From: JAGVSR01 sp031413815
Lineage (GTDB): Bacteria > Pseudomonadota > Alphaproteobacteria > Rhizobiales > Hyphomicrobiaceae
Assembly: GCA_031413815.1 (NCBI GenBank)
Contig: JANOFU010000093.1
Span: 7,119 to 71,118 of the forward strand
DNA length: 64,000 nt
Direction of reading: 5' to 3'
The notes under the pieces: model-generated
Database searches by the model: none
What the model saw: only the letters and a program-made list of their open reading frames with translations
What the model was told of the DNA's origin: nothing
Part shown: in pieces, positions 37,573 to 45,918 of the stretch
How the letters are laid out: the number at the start of each line of letters is the position of its first letter
Numbering within the stretch: position 1 is the first letter of the stretch
Made by a program: the position numbers and the translations under genes

Positions 37573-40320
37573 ATGACGGAAACGAAGGACTCTGCCGACA
37601 ATACGCTCCGCCCTGGCGGCACGGGAACCGCCGCCTCCGGAGCGACGCCCGCGGGCGGGCGCAAGCCTCTGTCCCTGCAGCGAACGGTGGAGTCGGGACA
37701 TGTGCGCCAGAACTTCAGCCATGGCCGTTCTAAATCGGTGGTCGTTGAGAAGCGCAAGACTCGCAAGCTCGGAGCACCCGGATCAGCAGAAGCCGAATCG
37801 CCGGCCGCCGCGCCAGCCGCACCCGTAGTGGAAAAGGTCCAAGCCAGGGCGCCCGAACGGCCCGTGCGCACAGAGTCGCGGCCGGACCCATCCCGTTCGC
37901 ATGTGTTGCGTCCCGAGGAACGCGAAGCCCGCACCCGCGCGCTGACGGAAGCCCGTAAGCAAGCGGTCATCGATGATGCGGCTCAGGCCGAACTGCGTAG
38001 GGCCGCCGAAGCCGACCTCCTCGCAAATCCGCTGCCCGCCCCTGCGCCAGCACCCGCACCTACTTCGACGGCACCGGTGGTTGCGCCGTCAGTGGCACCG
38101 GCAGCCCGAGCACCCGTACGCCCCGAAGGCCCCCCGTCATCCGACGCGCCACGCCCAGTGGCACCGCGTCCGCGTCCTGGCCCAACAAGTTACAACGCTG
38201 CGCACCAGACGCGCGAAGGTGGCCGCCCCAGAGAGATCAATATTCCTCGTGCGCCCGCCCCGGTTGAACGGGCACCGGTCGAACCGCCTAAGGGCAAGGA
38301 CGCGCGCGGCGAAGTCCGGGCCCGGCCGGTTGCTGCTGAGGCGGGAGATGATGAAGAAACACGTTTGATCAAGCGCGGCGGCAAGATCGTACGTACGCCG
38401 GTCAAGGTCGTCACTGAAGAAAAGCGCGAACGCATCAAGCTGACGATCAACAACGCCTTCGATCAGCAACAGCGCGAACGGTCGCTGGCGTCGCTTAAGC
38501 GCAAGCGGGAACGTGAAAAGCTGAAGGCCATGGGCATTCAGCAGCCGCGCGACAAAATCGTGCGGGAAGTGATCATTCCCGAAGCGATCACTATTCAAGA
38601 GCTATCAAACCGCATGACGGAACGCGCTGTCGACCTCATCAAGATCTTGATGAAGGAAGGCGCGATGCACAAGATCACCGACGTGATCGATGCGGACACC
38701 GCAGAGTTGCTGGTGCAGGAATTTGGCCATACGGCCAAGCGCGTCTCGGAAGCCGACGTTGAGACGGGCTTTATCCGCGGCAAAGATGACGTCCATGACG
38801 AAAACATGGTGTCGCGTGCACCTGTCGTGACCATCATGGGTCACGTCGACCACGGCAAGACCTCGCTGCTCGACGCCATCCGCCAGACCAACGTTGTTAG
38901 TGGCGAAGCGGGCGGCATCACACAACACATCGGTGCCTATCAGGTTATGACGCCGGCCGGTCACAAGGTGACCTTCATCGACACGCCCGGCCACGCTGCG
39001 TTCACCGCCATGCGCGCCCGCGGTGCCAAGGTGACGGACATTGTCGTGCTCGTGGTTGCTGCTGACGACGGCGTCATGCCGCAAACGGTCGAGGCCATCA
39101 ATCACGCCAAGGCCGCCGGCGTTCCGATCATTGTCGCAATCAACAAGATCGACAAACCGCAGTCGGATGCGAGCCGCGTCCGCACGGATTTGTTGCAGCA
39201 CGAAATCGTTGTTGAAAGCATGGGTGGCGAAACGCTGGAAGTGCCGGTGTCGGCGCTCAAGCGCACCAACCTTGATAAACTCTTAGAAGCAATTCACCTG
39301 CAGTCTGAAATCCTTGACCTCAAGGCCAATACGGAACGATCGGCCGAAGGCATCGTCATCGAAGCCAAGCTCGAACGTGGCCGCGGCCCTGTCGGCACCG
39401 TGCTCGTGCAGCGCGGCACGCTGCGCGTCGGCGACATCGTCGTGGCCGGCTCAGCGTGGGGCCGCGTCCGCGCGCTGATTGATGATCATGGCGCCAATAC
39501 GCAATCAGCGGGCCCGTCTGTTCCTGTCGAAGTCCTGGGCTTTGACGCCGCGCCTGAGGCGGGCGATCAGATCGCGGTCGTCGAAAGCGAAGCGCGCGCT
39601 CGTGAAATCACCGACTATCGTATCCGCAAGCGTCGCGAGACGCTGGGCGCTGCTGGCACCAAGAGCTCGCTTGAGCAGATGATGCAGCAGCTCAAGGAAG
39701 CTGGCCGCAAGGACTTCAACCTGCTCATCAAGGGTGACGTGCAGGGCTCGGTCGAAGCCATTATCGGCGCTCTCAAAAAGCTCGGCACAGAAGAAGTCGA
39801 AGCCCGCCTCGTGCACTCTGGCGTCGGCGGTATCACGGAATCGGATATCGCGCTTGCCAACGCCTCGAAGGCGGTTGTTGTCGGCTTCAACGTCCGCGCC
39901 AACGAACAAGCCAAGCGCGCAGCTGACAATCAGGGCATCGAAATCCGCTACTACAACATCATCTACGATCTAGTCGACGATGTGAAAGCGGCCATGTCCG
40001 GCCTGCTCGCGCCGACCATTCGCGAAGTGTTCTTGGGCAATGCCGAAATCATGCAGGTATTTAATATCTCAAAGACCGGCAAGGTCGCCGGTTGCCGGGT
40101 TGTCGAAGGCAAGGTTCAGCGCGGCGGCAAGGTGCGCCTAATCCGCGACAACGTTGTCATCCACGAAGGCACGCTGTCGATCCTGAAGCGCTTCAAGGAC
40201 GACGTGAAGGAAGTGCCGTCGGGTCAAGAGTGCGGAATGTCATTTGCCAACTACCAGGATATCCGCGAAGGCGACACCATCGAGTGCTTCAACGTCGAGA
40301 CGATAACCCGGACGCTATAA
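37573..40320 (+). CDS. infB: translation initiation factor IF-2
   Basis: GTPase (915 aa) that brings initiator tRNA to the 30S subunit. A long Ala/Pro/Arg-rich, probably disordered N-terminal region (about residues 1-270) is followed by the IF2 N-terminal-like helix bundle, the G domain with GHVDHGKTSLLD, DTPGHAAF and NKID, and domains II-IV to the C-terminus. ATG 37573 gives the usual start; TTG 37558 is in frame but unlikely. A repeat element begins two bases after the stop. Confidence 0.95.
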   Translation: MTETKDSADNTLRPGGTGTAASGATPAGGRKPLSLQRTVESGHVRQNFSHGRSKSVVVEKRKTRKLGAPGSAEAESPAAAPAAPVVEKVQARAPERPVRTESRPDPSRSHVLRPEEREARTRALTEARKQAVIDDAAQAELRRAAEADLLANPLPAPAPAPAPTSTAPVVAPSVAPAARAPVRPEGPPSSDAPRPVAPRPRPGPTSYNAAHQTREGGRPREINIPRAPAPVERAPVEPPKGKDARGEVRARPVAAEAGDDEETRLIKRGGKIVRTPVKVVTEEKRERIKLTINNAFDQQQRERSLASLKRKREREKLKAMGIQQPRDKIVREVIIPEAITIQELSNRMTERAVDLIKILMKEGAMHKITDVIDADTAELLVQEFGHTAKRVSEADVETGFIRGKDDVHDENMVSRAPVVTIMGHVDHGKTSLLDAIRQTNVVSGEAGGITQHIGAYQVMTPAGHKVTFIDTPGHAAFTAMRARGAKVTDIVVLVVAADDGVMPQTVEAINHAKAAGVPIIVAINKIDKPQSDASRVRTDLLQHEIVVESMGGETLEVPVSALKRTNLDKLLEAIHLQSEILDLKANTERSAEGIVIEAKLERGRGPVGTVLVQRGTLRVGDIVVAGSAWGRVRALIDDHGANTQSAGPSVPVEVLGFDAAPEAGDQIAVVESEARAREITDYRIRKRRETLGAAGTKSSLEQMMQQLKEAGRKDFNLLIKGDVQGSVEAIIGALKKLGTEEVEARLVHSGVGGITESDIALANASKAVVVGFNVRANEQAKRAADNQGIEIRYYNIIYDLVDDVKAAMSGLLAPTIREVFLGNAEIMQVFNISKTGKVAGCRVVEGKVQRGGKVRLIRDNVVIHEGTLSILKRFKDDVKEVPSGQECGMSFANYQDIREGDTIECFNVETITRTL

Positions 40321-40321
40321 T

Positions 40322-40349
40322 GGGACTGGGTTATAGGGATTAGAGACTA
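40322..40349 (+). repeat. left inverted heptamer array of the infB-rbfA element
   Basis: Four degenerate 7-base units of GGGAYTA type in tandem. The reverse complement of 40735-40762 matches at 24 of 28 bases. Confidence 0.8.
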
Positions 40350-40350
40350 G

Positions 40351-40722
40351 ATGGGCGAGGTTCGGTCCTACAAGGATCGAGTGGTCTGGCAGAAGGGTAT
40401 GGACCTCGCGGAAGCAGCCTACCAACTCGCAAAGTTGATGCCTCGAACTGAGGAGTACCGGTTGACCAGCCAATTGTTGCGGGCAGCCGCCTCCGTTCCA
40501 GCCAATATTGCGGAAGGCAACGCTCGTGCGACGCGCAAAGACTATGCGCATTTCATAAGTATCGCGCGGGGTTGCGTTGCTGAGGTGGAGACGTTCTTGC
40601 AGTTGGCGGTTCGAGTTGAACTGGTCAAGCCGGATCAGGCTTCCACGGCTATCGTGTTAGCCGATGAGTTGGGGCGAATGCTCAATGTGATGCGAGAGCG
40701 CCTGTCCAAAAATCCGGATTGA
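40351..40722 (+). CDS. four-helix-bundle protein (S23/IVP family)
   Basis: Small all-helical protein (123 aa) matching the TIGR02436 four-helix-bundle family, first found as the ORF in 23S rRNA intervening sequences and related to the Avd accessory protein of diversity-generating retroelements. Landmarks: 'VVWQKGMDLAEAAYQLAKLM' in helix 1, LRAAASVPANIAEGNARAT between helices 2 and 3, then a helix 3 segment with FISIARGCVAEVET. The ATG is two bases after the left heptamer array. No reverse transcriptase or rRNA is nearby. Molecular role unknown. Confidence 0.85.
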   Translation: MGEVRSYKDRVVWQKGMDLAEAAYQLAKLMPRTEEYRLTSQLLRAAASVPANIAEGNARATRKDYAHFISIARGCVAEVETFLQLAVRVELVKPDQASTAIVLADELGRMLNVMRERLSKNPD

Positions 40723-40734
40723 GTTCTGAAACAA

Positions 40735-40762
40735 TAGTCCCTAATCCCTAAAACCTAATCCC
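40735..40762 (-). repeat. right inverted heptamer array of the infB-rbfA element
   Basis: On the minus strand four 7-base units in tandem: GGGATTA, GGTTTTA, GGGATTA, GGGACTA. Inverted copy of the left array with four mismatches. Confidence 0.8.
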
Positions 40763-40807
40763 TTACAAGAGGCCGCTGGCGGTCCAACTCCGCTGCGGGG
40801 TCTGAAC

Positions 40808-41206
40808 GTGACTCGTAAGAAAAAAATGCCCAAAGGCGGCGTCTCGCAGCGCATGTTGCGGATTGGCGAAATGGTCCGCCATAATCTATCGGAACTGCTC
40901 ACCCGTGGCGAAATCCACGATGATGTGCTGGCGTCGCATGTCGTCACCATCCCTGAAGTGCGCATCTCGCCCGATCTCAAGCTCGCAACCGCTTACGTCA
41001 TGCCGCTCGGCGGTAAGGACACCGCAGCGGTGATCGCAGCGCTGGAGCGCCACAAGAAGTTTATCCGCACCCAAATCGCACACACGTTGAACCTGAAGTA
41101 CGCCCCCGATATCCGCTTCCGCGAAGATCAAACTTTCGAAGAAGTGAACCGCATCGACGCGCTGCTGTTCAGCGAAAAAGTGCGCCGGGATGTGGAGAAG
41201 AAGTAA
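40808..41206 (+). CDS. rbfA: ribosome-binding factor A
   Basis: 30S maturation protein (132 aa) with a single KH-like fold. Typical segments are SQRMLRIGEMVRHNLSELL near the N-terminus and 'LNLKYAPDIRFREDQTFEE' near the C-terminus. Starts at GTG 40808. Normally cotranscribed with infB; here the heptamer element lies between them. Confidence 0.94.
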   Translation: MTRKKKMPKGGVSQRMLRIGEMVRHNLSELLTRGEIHDDVLASHVVTIPEVRISPDLKLATAYVMPLGGKDTAAVIAALERHKKFIRTQIAHTLNLKYAPDIRFREDQTFEEVNRIDALLFSEKVRRDVEKK

Positions 41207-41215
41207 GGAAAAGCC

Positions 41216-41244
41216 CCCTCGCCCCGTGAAGGACGGGGAGAGGG
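41216..41244 (+). repeat. CCCTC/GAGGG hairpin between rbfA and truB
   Basis: CCCTCGCCCCG (41216-41226) and CGGGGAGAGGG (41234-41244) pair at 10 of 11 positions around a 7-base loop. Same CCCTCTCCCC family as the larger repeat at 42686-42826. No T tract follows, so it is a repeat rather than a terminator. Confidence 0.6.
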
Positions 41245-41256
41245 AATGGAGCCCCA

Positions 41257-42177
41257 ATGTCACGCCGCAAAAAAGGTAATCCGGTTCACGGCTGGCTGGT
41301 GCTCGACAAGCCGCTGGGGCTGACGAGCACGCAGGCGCTCGCCCGCGTCAAGCGCATGTTCCAAGCGCAGAAAGCCGGGCACGCGGGCACCCTCGATCCG
41401 CTGGCCACGGGCATCTTGCCGATCGCGTTTGGCGAGGCGACGAAGACGGTCCCGTTCGCGGTCGATGGCGAGAAGAGCTACCGATTCACGGTGCAGTGGG
41501 GTGTTGAAACCGACACCGACGACAGCGAAGGCCGCAGCATCCGCTCTAGCGACACACGCCCGTCTCAGGCTGACATCCTCAATTTGCTGCCGCGCTTCAC
41601 CGGCGACATCATGCAAACGCCGCCGAAGTTCTCAGCCATTAAAATCAATGGCGAGCGCGCCTATGATCTGGCGCGCGACGGCGAAGACGTCGTGCTCGAA
41701 TCGCGCCCCATCGTCGTGCGCGAGTTGCGCCTGACGGACATGCCCAATGCCGCAACCGCCGTGTTCGAGGCCGATTGCGGCAAGGGCACCTACGTGCGCG
41801 CGCTGGCCCGCGACATGGGCCAAGTGCTCGGATGTTTCGGTCACGTCATCGAATTGCGCCGCACGCGCGTCGGGCCGTTCCTCGAAGGCGACGCCTGGAG
41901 CATGGACGATTTGCAGGAGGAACTGGATGCGGGCCGTTTTGAGCTGGCCGATGGTCCCTTGCGTCCGGTTGAGATGGCTCTGAACGCGATTCCAGAATTG
42001 GCCGTGAGCCCGTCCGATGCGGCCAGCCTCAACCGCGGCCAAGCCGTGTTGATCCGCGGCCGCGATGCGCCCGTGCTGTCGGGCCCGATGTACGCCACGT
42101 GCCACGGCCGCATCGTCGCGCTCGGCGAAGTCGACAAAGGCGCCCTGCACCCGACGCGGGTGTTCAATTTGGGGTAA
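41257..42177 (+). CDS. truB: tRNA pseudouridine(55) synthase TruB
   Basis: Makes pseudouridine 55 in the T loop of tRNAs (306 aa). The N-terminal GWLVLDKPLGLTSTQAL and HAGTLDPLATGILPI are diagnostic, with the catalytic Asp in GTLDPLATG. Further C-terminal motifs include CGKGTYVRALARDMG. Usual position between rbfA and rpsO. Confidence 0.95.
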   Translation: MSRRKKGNPVHGWLVLDKPLGLTSTQALARVKRMFQAQKAGHAGTLDPLATGILPIAFGEATKTVPFAVDGEKSYRFTVQWGVETDTDDSEGRSIRSSDTRPSQADILNLLPRFTGDIMQTPPKFSAIKINGERAYDLARDGEDVVLESRPIVVRELRLTDMPNAATAVFEADCGKGTYVRALARDMGQVLGCFGHVIELRRTRVGPFLEGDAWSMDDLQEELDAGRFELADGPLRPVEMALNAIPELAVSPSDAASLNRGQAVLIRGRDAPVLSGPMYATCHGRIVALGEVDKGALHPTRVFNLG

Positions 42178-42305
42178 CCGGCAACACCTCCCAGCCAAAC
42201 TCCGTGCAAAACCAGCCACTCCGTTGACCGGGCGATTCCCTGCCGCATAATGGACCCCGCAGGTTCCGATTTGCGAGTTCCAATGCCCTCCAGGGAGTGA
42301 AGCCG

Positions 42306-42599
42306 ATGAAAACGTTCCGTTTTATCCTTCCCGTCGCCGCCACGTTGATGGCGATCAATGTCACCGCTGCCCGGGCCGAATGCGTCACCAAAGGTGCTGT
42401 CGCGACCGCGGAGTCCGAGAAATCGGCCAAGTGGTACGCGCTCGAGACCATGGTTCAGGCGGTCAGCTGGGGTCTGTGGCCCGGCTTCCTGTCGAATGGC
42501 AAGGTCGAGGGCTACAACATCAGCAACGAGCGCTACAACTGTAAGGCCGATGGTGGCGGCACCACCTGCCGCGGCCAGGCGACCTTCTGCAAGAAGTAA
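42306..42599 (+). CDS. small secreted cysteine-containing protein
   Basis: Predicted exported protein (97 aa). A clear signal peptide (about 22 residues, ending TAARA before EC) is followed by a short mature domain with four cysteines, at its start, in YNCKAD, TTCRGQ and FCKK, suggesting two disulfides. AGGGA lies about nine bases before ATG 42306; GTG 42297 is in frame but overlaps that site. Family not recognised. It is a lineage insert between truB and rpsO. Confidence 0.7.
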   Translation: MKTFRFILPVAATLMAINVTAARAECVTKGAVATAESEKSAKWYALETMVQAVSWGLWPGFLSNGKVEGYNISNERYNCKADGGGTTCRGQATFCKK

Positions 42600-42627
42600 C
42601 GCCGGGATAATCAATCTGACGGAGACG

Positions 42628-42659
42628 GCCGCTAAGCCTTTGCGGCAGTTTCTTTTTTT
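42628..42659 (+). terminator. probable terminator after the small secreted protein gene
   Basis: GCCGC (42628-42632) and GCGGC (42642-42646) form a short stem with a 9-base loop, followed by TTTCTTTTTTT. The stem is only 5 bp but GC-only, and the T tract is strong. Confidence 0.55.
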
Positions 42660-42685
42660 GTAAACGGTTTTGAGGATCTCGGATT

Positions 42686-42826
42686 CCCTCTCCCATGGGG
42701 AGAGGGTTAGGGTGAGGGGTTACGATTTCCAAGTTCAGACACCAAACCCCCTCACCCGGTTCGCCAAGGACGAGTTAGCAAGATCGCTAACTCCTGGCGA
42801 ACCTGCCCTCTCCCCACGGGAGAGGG
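42686..42826 (+). repeat. composite palindromic repeat (REP/BIME-like)
   Basis: Starts with CCCTCTCCCATGGGGAGAGGG (21-base palindromic hairpin, 42686-42706), passes GGTTAGGGTGAGGGG, then CCCCCTCACCCGG, a central hairpin where GGTTCGCCA pairs with TGGCGAACC around GAGTTAGC/GCTAACTC (42758-42803), and ends CCCTCTCCCCACGGGAGAGGG. No coding capacity. It fills much of the 490-base gap before rpsO; the rest (42827-43089) holds the candidate rpsO promoter and leader and nothing else that I can see. Confidence 0.75.
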
Positions 42827-42929
42827 ACTCAATTTTCGCCTTCTAAGCCTTTGCAGCTGTTACTCTTTCCTGTATTCATCCAAATTCTGCTGGGCTACAA
42901 CCCAAGGTGACGCATTGGCGATTTTTCCC

Positions 42930-42958
42930 TTCGCCAACACGTCCCCGGTGTGTATAAC
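42930..42958 (+). promoter_or_regulatory. candidate rpsO promoter
   Basis: TTCGCC (42930-42935), 17-base spacer, TATAAC (42953-42958). The -10 box is good and the -35 weak. It would leave a leader of about 125 bases before rpsO, as expected for an autoregulated S15 mRNA; no S15-binding pseudoknot was verified. Confidence 0.3.
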
Positions 42959-43089
42959 GCGCTCAGTCGCGGGCGCGCTCGCTGCCTGCGATGATGTTTT
43001 GCGACCCTGCTGGACGACATCCCGGCTGTGGCCGTTTCCCGAGAGCCCTTAGCGGCTTTCAACCCACTCCAACTTGAAAGGAGACCTCG

Positions 43090-43371
43090 ATGTCGGAAGT
43101 AGCACCCCACCGTAAGGTGGCGAAGACGGCTGTCATCACGGCCAACGCAACGAAAGCCAACGACACCGGCTCGCCCGAAGTTCAAATCGCGGTTTTAACG
43201 CACCGCATCAATGAGCTGGCCGGACACTTCAAAACCCACAAGAAAGACAACCACTCGCGCCGTGGCCTTCTGAAAATGGTCAGCCAGCGCCGCCAGTTGC
43301 TAGACTACGTCAAGCGCAAGGACGAGAAGCGTTATCAGGGCATTATTGAAAAGCTCGGCATCCGCCGCTGA
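43090..43371 (+). CDS. rpsO: 30S ribosomal protein S15
   Basis: Primary 16S rRNA-binding protein of the central domain (93 aa; family about 89). It contains DTGSPEVQIAVLTHRINELAG and KDNHSRRGLLKMVSQRRQLLDY, both diagnostic. GAAAGGAGACC precedes ATG 43090. Followed by pnp, the usual pair; a palindromic repeat lies between them. Confidence 0.96.
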   Translation: MSEVAPHRKVAKTAVITANATKANDTGSPEVQIAVLTHRINELAGHFKTHKKDNHSRRGLLKMVSQRRQLLDYVKRKDEKRYQGIIEKLGIRR

Positions 43372-43379
43372 GGCAACGC

Positions 43380-43444
43380 GGTGCCAGGCACCCGGGCGCA
43401 CTCCGCTGCGCACTGCAGAAATCCGTATCGGGTGCCTGGCACCC
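43380..43444 (+). repeat. paired GGTGCC(A/T)GGCACC palindromes between rpsO and pnp
   Basis: GGTGCCAGGCACC (43380-43392) and GGGTGCCTGGCACCC (43430-43444) are each perfect odd-centre palindromes and are also complementary to one another, so either two small hairpins or one long-range stem can form. A relative (GTCGGGCACC...GGTGCCTGAC) is at 62855-62880. Confidence 0.7.
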
Positions 43445-43567
43445 ACCGTCGGCTGGGACCAATTGGTTTCCCGGCCACGCTGGCTTTTGTGCTAGACACC
43501 GCTCCGCAAACCGAAGTCCAAAATCCGATCGTCCGAAATCAAAGAACCGAAACGAAAGCTGATAGAC

Positions 43568-45769
43568 ATGTTCGATATCCACCGTGTTGAAATTGAATGG
43601 GGCGGGCGCAAGCTGACGCTCGAAACCGGGCATATGGCCCGCCAAGCCGACGCCGCTGTTTATGCGCAGTATGGCGACACCACTGTGCTCGCCACCGTCG
43701 TTGGCGCCAAGAGCGTGAAGCCCGGCATCGACTTTTTCCCGCTCACTGTGAATTACCAGGAGCGTACCTACGCAGCAGGCAAAATTCCAGGCGGCTATTT
43801 CAAACGTGAAGGCCGCCCGACCGAAAAAGAAACGCTCACCTCGCGCCTGATCGACCGCCCAATCCGGCCCTTATTCGTCGAAGGCTTTAAAAACGAAGTG
43901 CAAGTCGTGGTGACGGTTCTCTCCCACGATCTCGAAAATGATCCCGACATTATTGGTATGATTGCAGCCTCGGCCGCTTTGACGCTGTCGGGTCTACCGT
44001 TCCTGGGGCCGATCGCTGCCGCGCGCGTCGGTGTCATCGGCGGCGAGTTCGTGTTGAACCCGATGGTCGATGAGATGAAAGAGAGCGATCTCGATCTCGT
44101 TGTCGCTGGCACGCACGACGCCGTGATGATGGTTGAATCCGAAGCCAAAGAACTTCCCGAAAAGATGATGCTCGAAGCCGTCATGTTCGGCCACAGGCTG
44201 ATTCAGCCTGTCATCCAGGCGATCATCAAACTCGCGGAAACCGCTGCAAAAGAGCCCTGGGATATCAAAATCCCTGACAAGTCGAAGTACTCGGCGCAGG
44301 TCAAGGCGATTGCCGAAAGCACGCTCAAGACCGCCTTTTCGACGAAGGAAAAGGGCAAGCGCAACGACCTCGTCGGTGAAGCCAAGAAGATGGTGTTTTC
44401 CGGCATTGAGATCCCCAAGGACGATGCCAACGAGAAGGTGTTGCTCACCGACGCGTTCAAGGGCCTCGAAATGGATATCATGCGCGGTGACGTCTTGAAG
44501 ACGAAGCGACGCATCGATGGGCGTGATTTGACGACGGTGCGCCCGATCGTTTCGGAAGTGCATGTTCTGCCGCGCACGCACGGCTCAGCATTGTTCACGC
44601 GCGGTGAAACCCAGGCGCTGGTCGTGGCGACACTCGGCACGGGTGAAGACGAGCAATACGTCGATAGCCTGGAAGGCACCCGCAAAGAAAACTTCCTGCT
44701 GCACTATAACTTCCCGCCATTCTCAGTCGGTGAAACGGGCCGCATGGGCTCGCCGGGCCGCCGCGAAATCGGTCACGGTAAGCTCGCATGGCGCGCCGTG
44801 CGTCCGCTGCTGCCGAAAAAGGAAGACTTCCCCTACACCCTGCGTGTGGTCTCGGAAATCATGGAGTCGAATGGCTCCTCATCGATGGCGACCGTGTGTG
44901 GCACATCCTTGGCGCTGATGGATGCGGGCGTTCCGCTGAAGGCGCCGGTGGCAGGCATTGCCATGGGTCTGATCAAGGAAGGCAACGACTTCGCCGTCCT
45001 GTCCGACATTCTCGGCGATGAAGATCACCTCGGCGACATGGACTTCAAGGTGGCTGGAACTGAGAACGGCATCACCGCGCTGCAGATGGACATCAAGATC
45101 ACCGGCATCACCGAAGAGATCATGAAGGTAGCGCTGGAGCAGGCCCATCACGGCCGCCTCCACATCCTCGGCGAAATGGCCAAGGCGTTGACGGGCGCCC
45201 GCTCGGAAATCGGCGAACATGCGCCGCGCATCGAAACGATCAAGATTCCGACTGACAAGATTCGCGAAGTGATCGGCTCCGGCGGCTCGGTCATCCGAGA
45301 GATCGTGGCTGAAAGCGGTGCCAAAATCGACATTTCGGACGATGGCACTGTCAAGATCGCCTCAGCCAATCGCGAGTCGATCGAGAAGGCTCTCGCCCGC
45401 ATCAAGGGCATCACGTCGGAAGCGGAAGTCGGCTTGGTTTACAAGGGCAAAGTCGTCAAGATCATGGAGTTCGGCGCATTCGTAAACTTCTTCGGCGCTA
45501 AGGATGGCCTCGTGCACATCTCGCAGCTGACCAACGGGCGGCCGGAAACGGTCGGCGAAGTGGTCAAGGAAGGCCAGGAGGTTTATGTCAAACTCCTCGG
45601 CTTCGATGACCGCGGCAAAGTGCGTCTGTCGATGAAGATCGTCGATCAAGCGACCGGTTTAGAAATTCCGCGTGCCCCTGGCGAGCCAGAAGAAGTGTTC
45701 AGTGCCGAGCGTCCGCCCCGCCGTGAAGGTAGCGGTGGCCGGGGCGGCCCGCGTGGTCCGCGGCGCTGA
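43568..45769 (+). CDS. pnp: polyribonucleotide nucleotidyltransferase
   Basis: Phosphorolytic 3'-5' exoribonuclease of the degradosome (733 aa). Two RNase PH domains (start FDIHRVEIEWGGRKLTLETG; second from about residue 310), a KH domain with REVIGSGGSVIREI and an S1 domain with VGLVYKGKVVKIMEFGAFVN. The tail is Arg/Gly-rich. A strong terminator follows. Confidence 0.97.
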   Translation: MFDIHRVEIEWGGRKLTLETGHMARQADAAVYAQYGDTTVLATVVGAKSVKPGIDFFPLTVNYQERTYAAGKIPGGYFKREGRPTEKETLTSRLIDRPIRPLFVEGFKNEVQVVVTVLSHDLENDPDIIGMIAASAALTLSGLPFLGPIAAARVGVIGGEFVLNPMVDEMKESDLDLVVAGTHDAVMMVESEAKELPEKMMLEAVMFGHRLIQPVIQAIIKLAETAAKEPWDIKIPDKSKYSAQVKAIAESTLKTAFSTKEKGKRNDLVGEAKKMVFSGIEIPKDDANEKVLLTDAFKGLEMDIMRGDVLKTKRRIDGRDLTTVRPIVSEVHVLPRTHGSALFTRGETQALVVATLGTGEDEQYVDSLEGTRKENFLLHYNFPPFSVGETGRMGSPGRREIGHGKLAWRAVRPLLPKKEDFPYTLRVVSEIMESNGSSSMATVCGTSLALMDAGVPLKAPVAGIAMGLIKEGNDFAVLSDILGDEDHLGDMDFKVAGTENGITALQMDIKITGITEEIMKVALEQAHHGRLHILGEMAKALTGARSEIGEHAPRIETIKIPTDKIREVIGSGGSVIREIVAESGAKIDISDDGTVKIASANRESIEKALARIKGITSEAEVGLVYKGKVVKIMEFGAFVNFFGAKDGLVHISQLTNGRPETVGEVVKEGQEVYVKLLGFDDRGKVRLSMKIVDQATGLEIPRAPGEPEEVFSAERPPRREGSGGRGGPRGPRR

Positions 45770-45797
45770 GGTCGCGCGATCGCAATGATGTGGTTAA

Positions 45798-45834
45798 AGA
45801 GGCGGCCGGGAAACGGCTGCCTCTTTTGCTTTTG
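45798..45834 (+). terminator. intrinsic terminator of pnp
   Basis: AGAGGCGGCCG (45798-45808) pairs with CGGCTGCCTCT (45814-45824), 11 bp with one G-U, around a 5-base loop, followed by TTTGCTTTTG. Ends the rpsO-pnp unit. Confidence 0.85.
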
Positions 45835-45918
45835 TAGCTTTGGCCAAAGTTATCCCCGCGGGTCTCGCCGCGCTTACCCTCGCGCTGTTTTTTTTGTAAC
45901 AGCCGAGGATTCAACATC

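Larger units (their letters stand above)
40322..40762 (+). mobile_element. small element: four-helix-bundle gene between inverted heptamer arrays
   Basis: The left end (40322-40349) reads as four 7-base units GGGACTG, GGTTATA, GGGATTA, GAGACTA. The right end (40735-40762), read on the minus strand, is GGGATTA, GGTTTTA, GGGATTA, GGGACTA. The two 28-base ends match at 24 positions as inverted repeats (18 of 20 in the core 40329-40348 / 40736-40755). They enclose one gene and start two bases after infB and end 45 bases before rbfA, which normally follow each other directly. It has no transposase; how it moves, if it does, is unknown. Confidence 0.7.
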
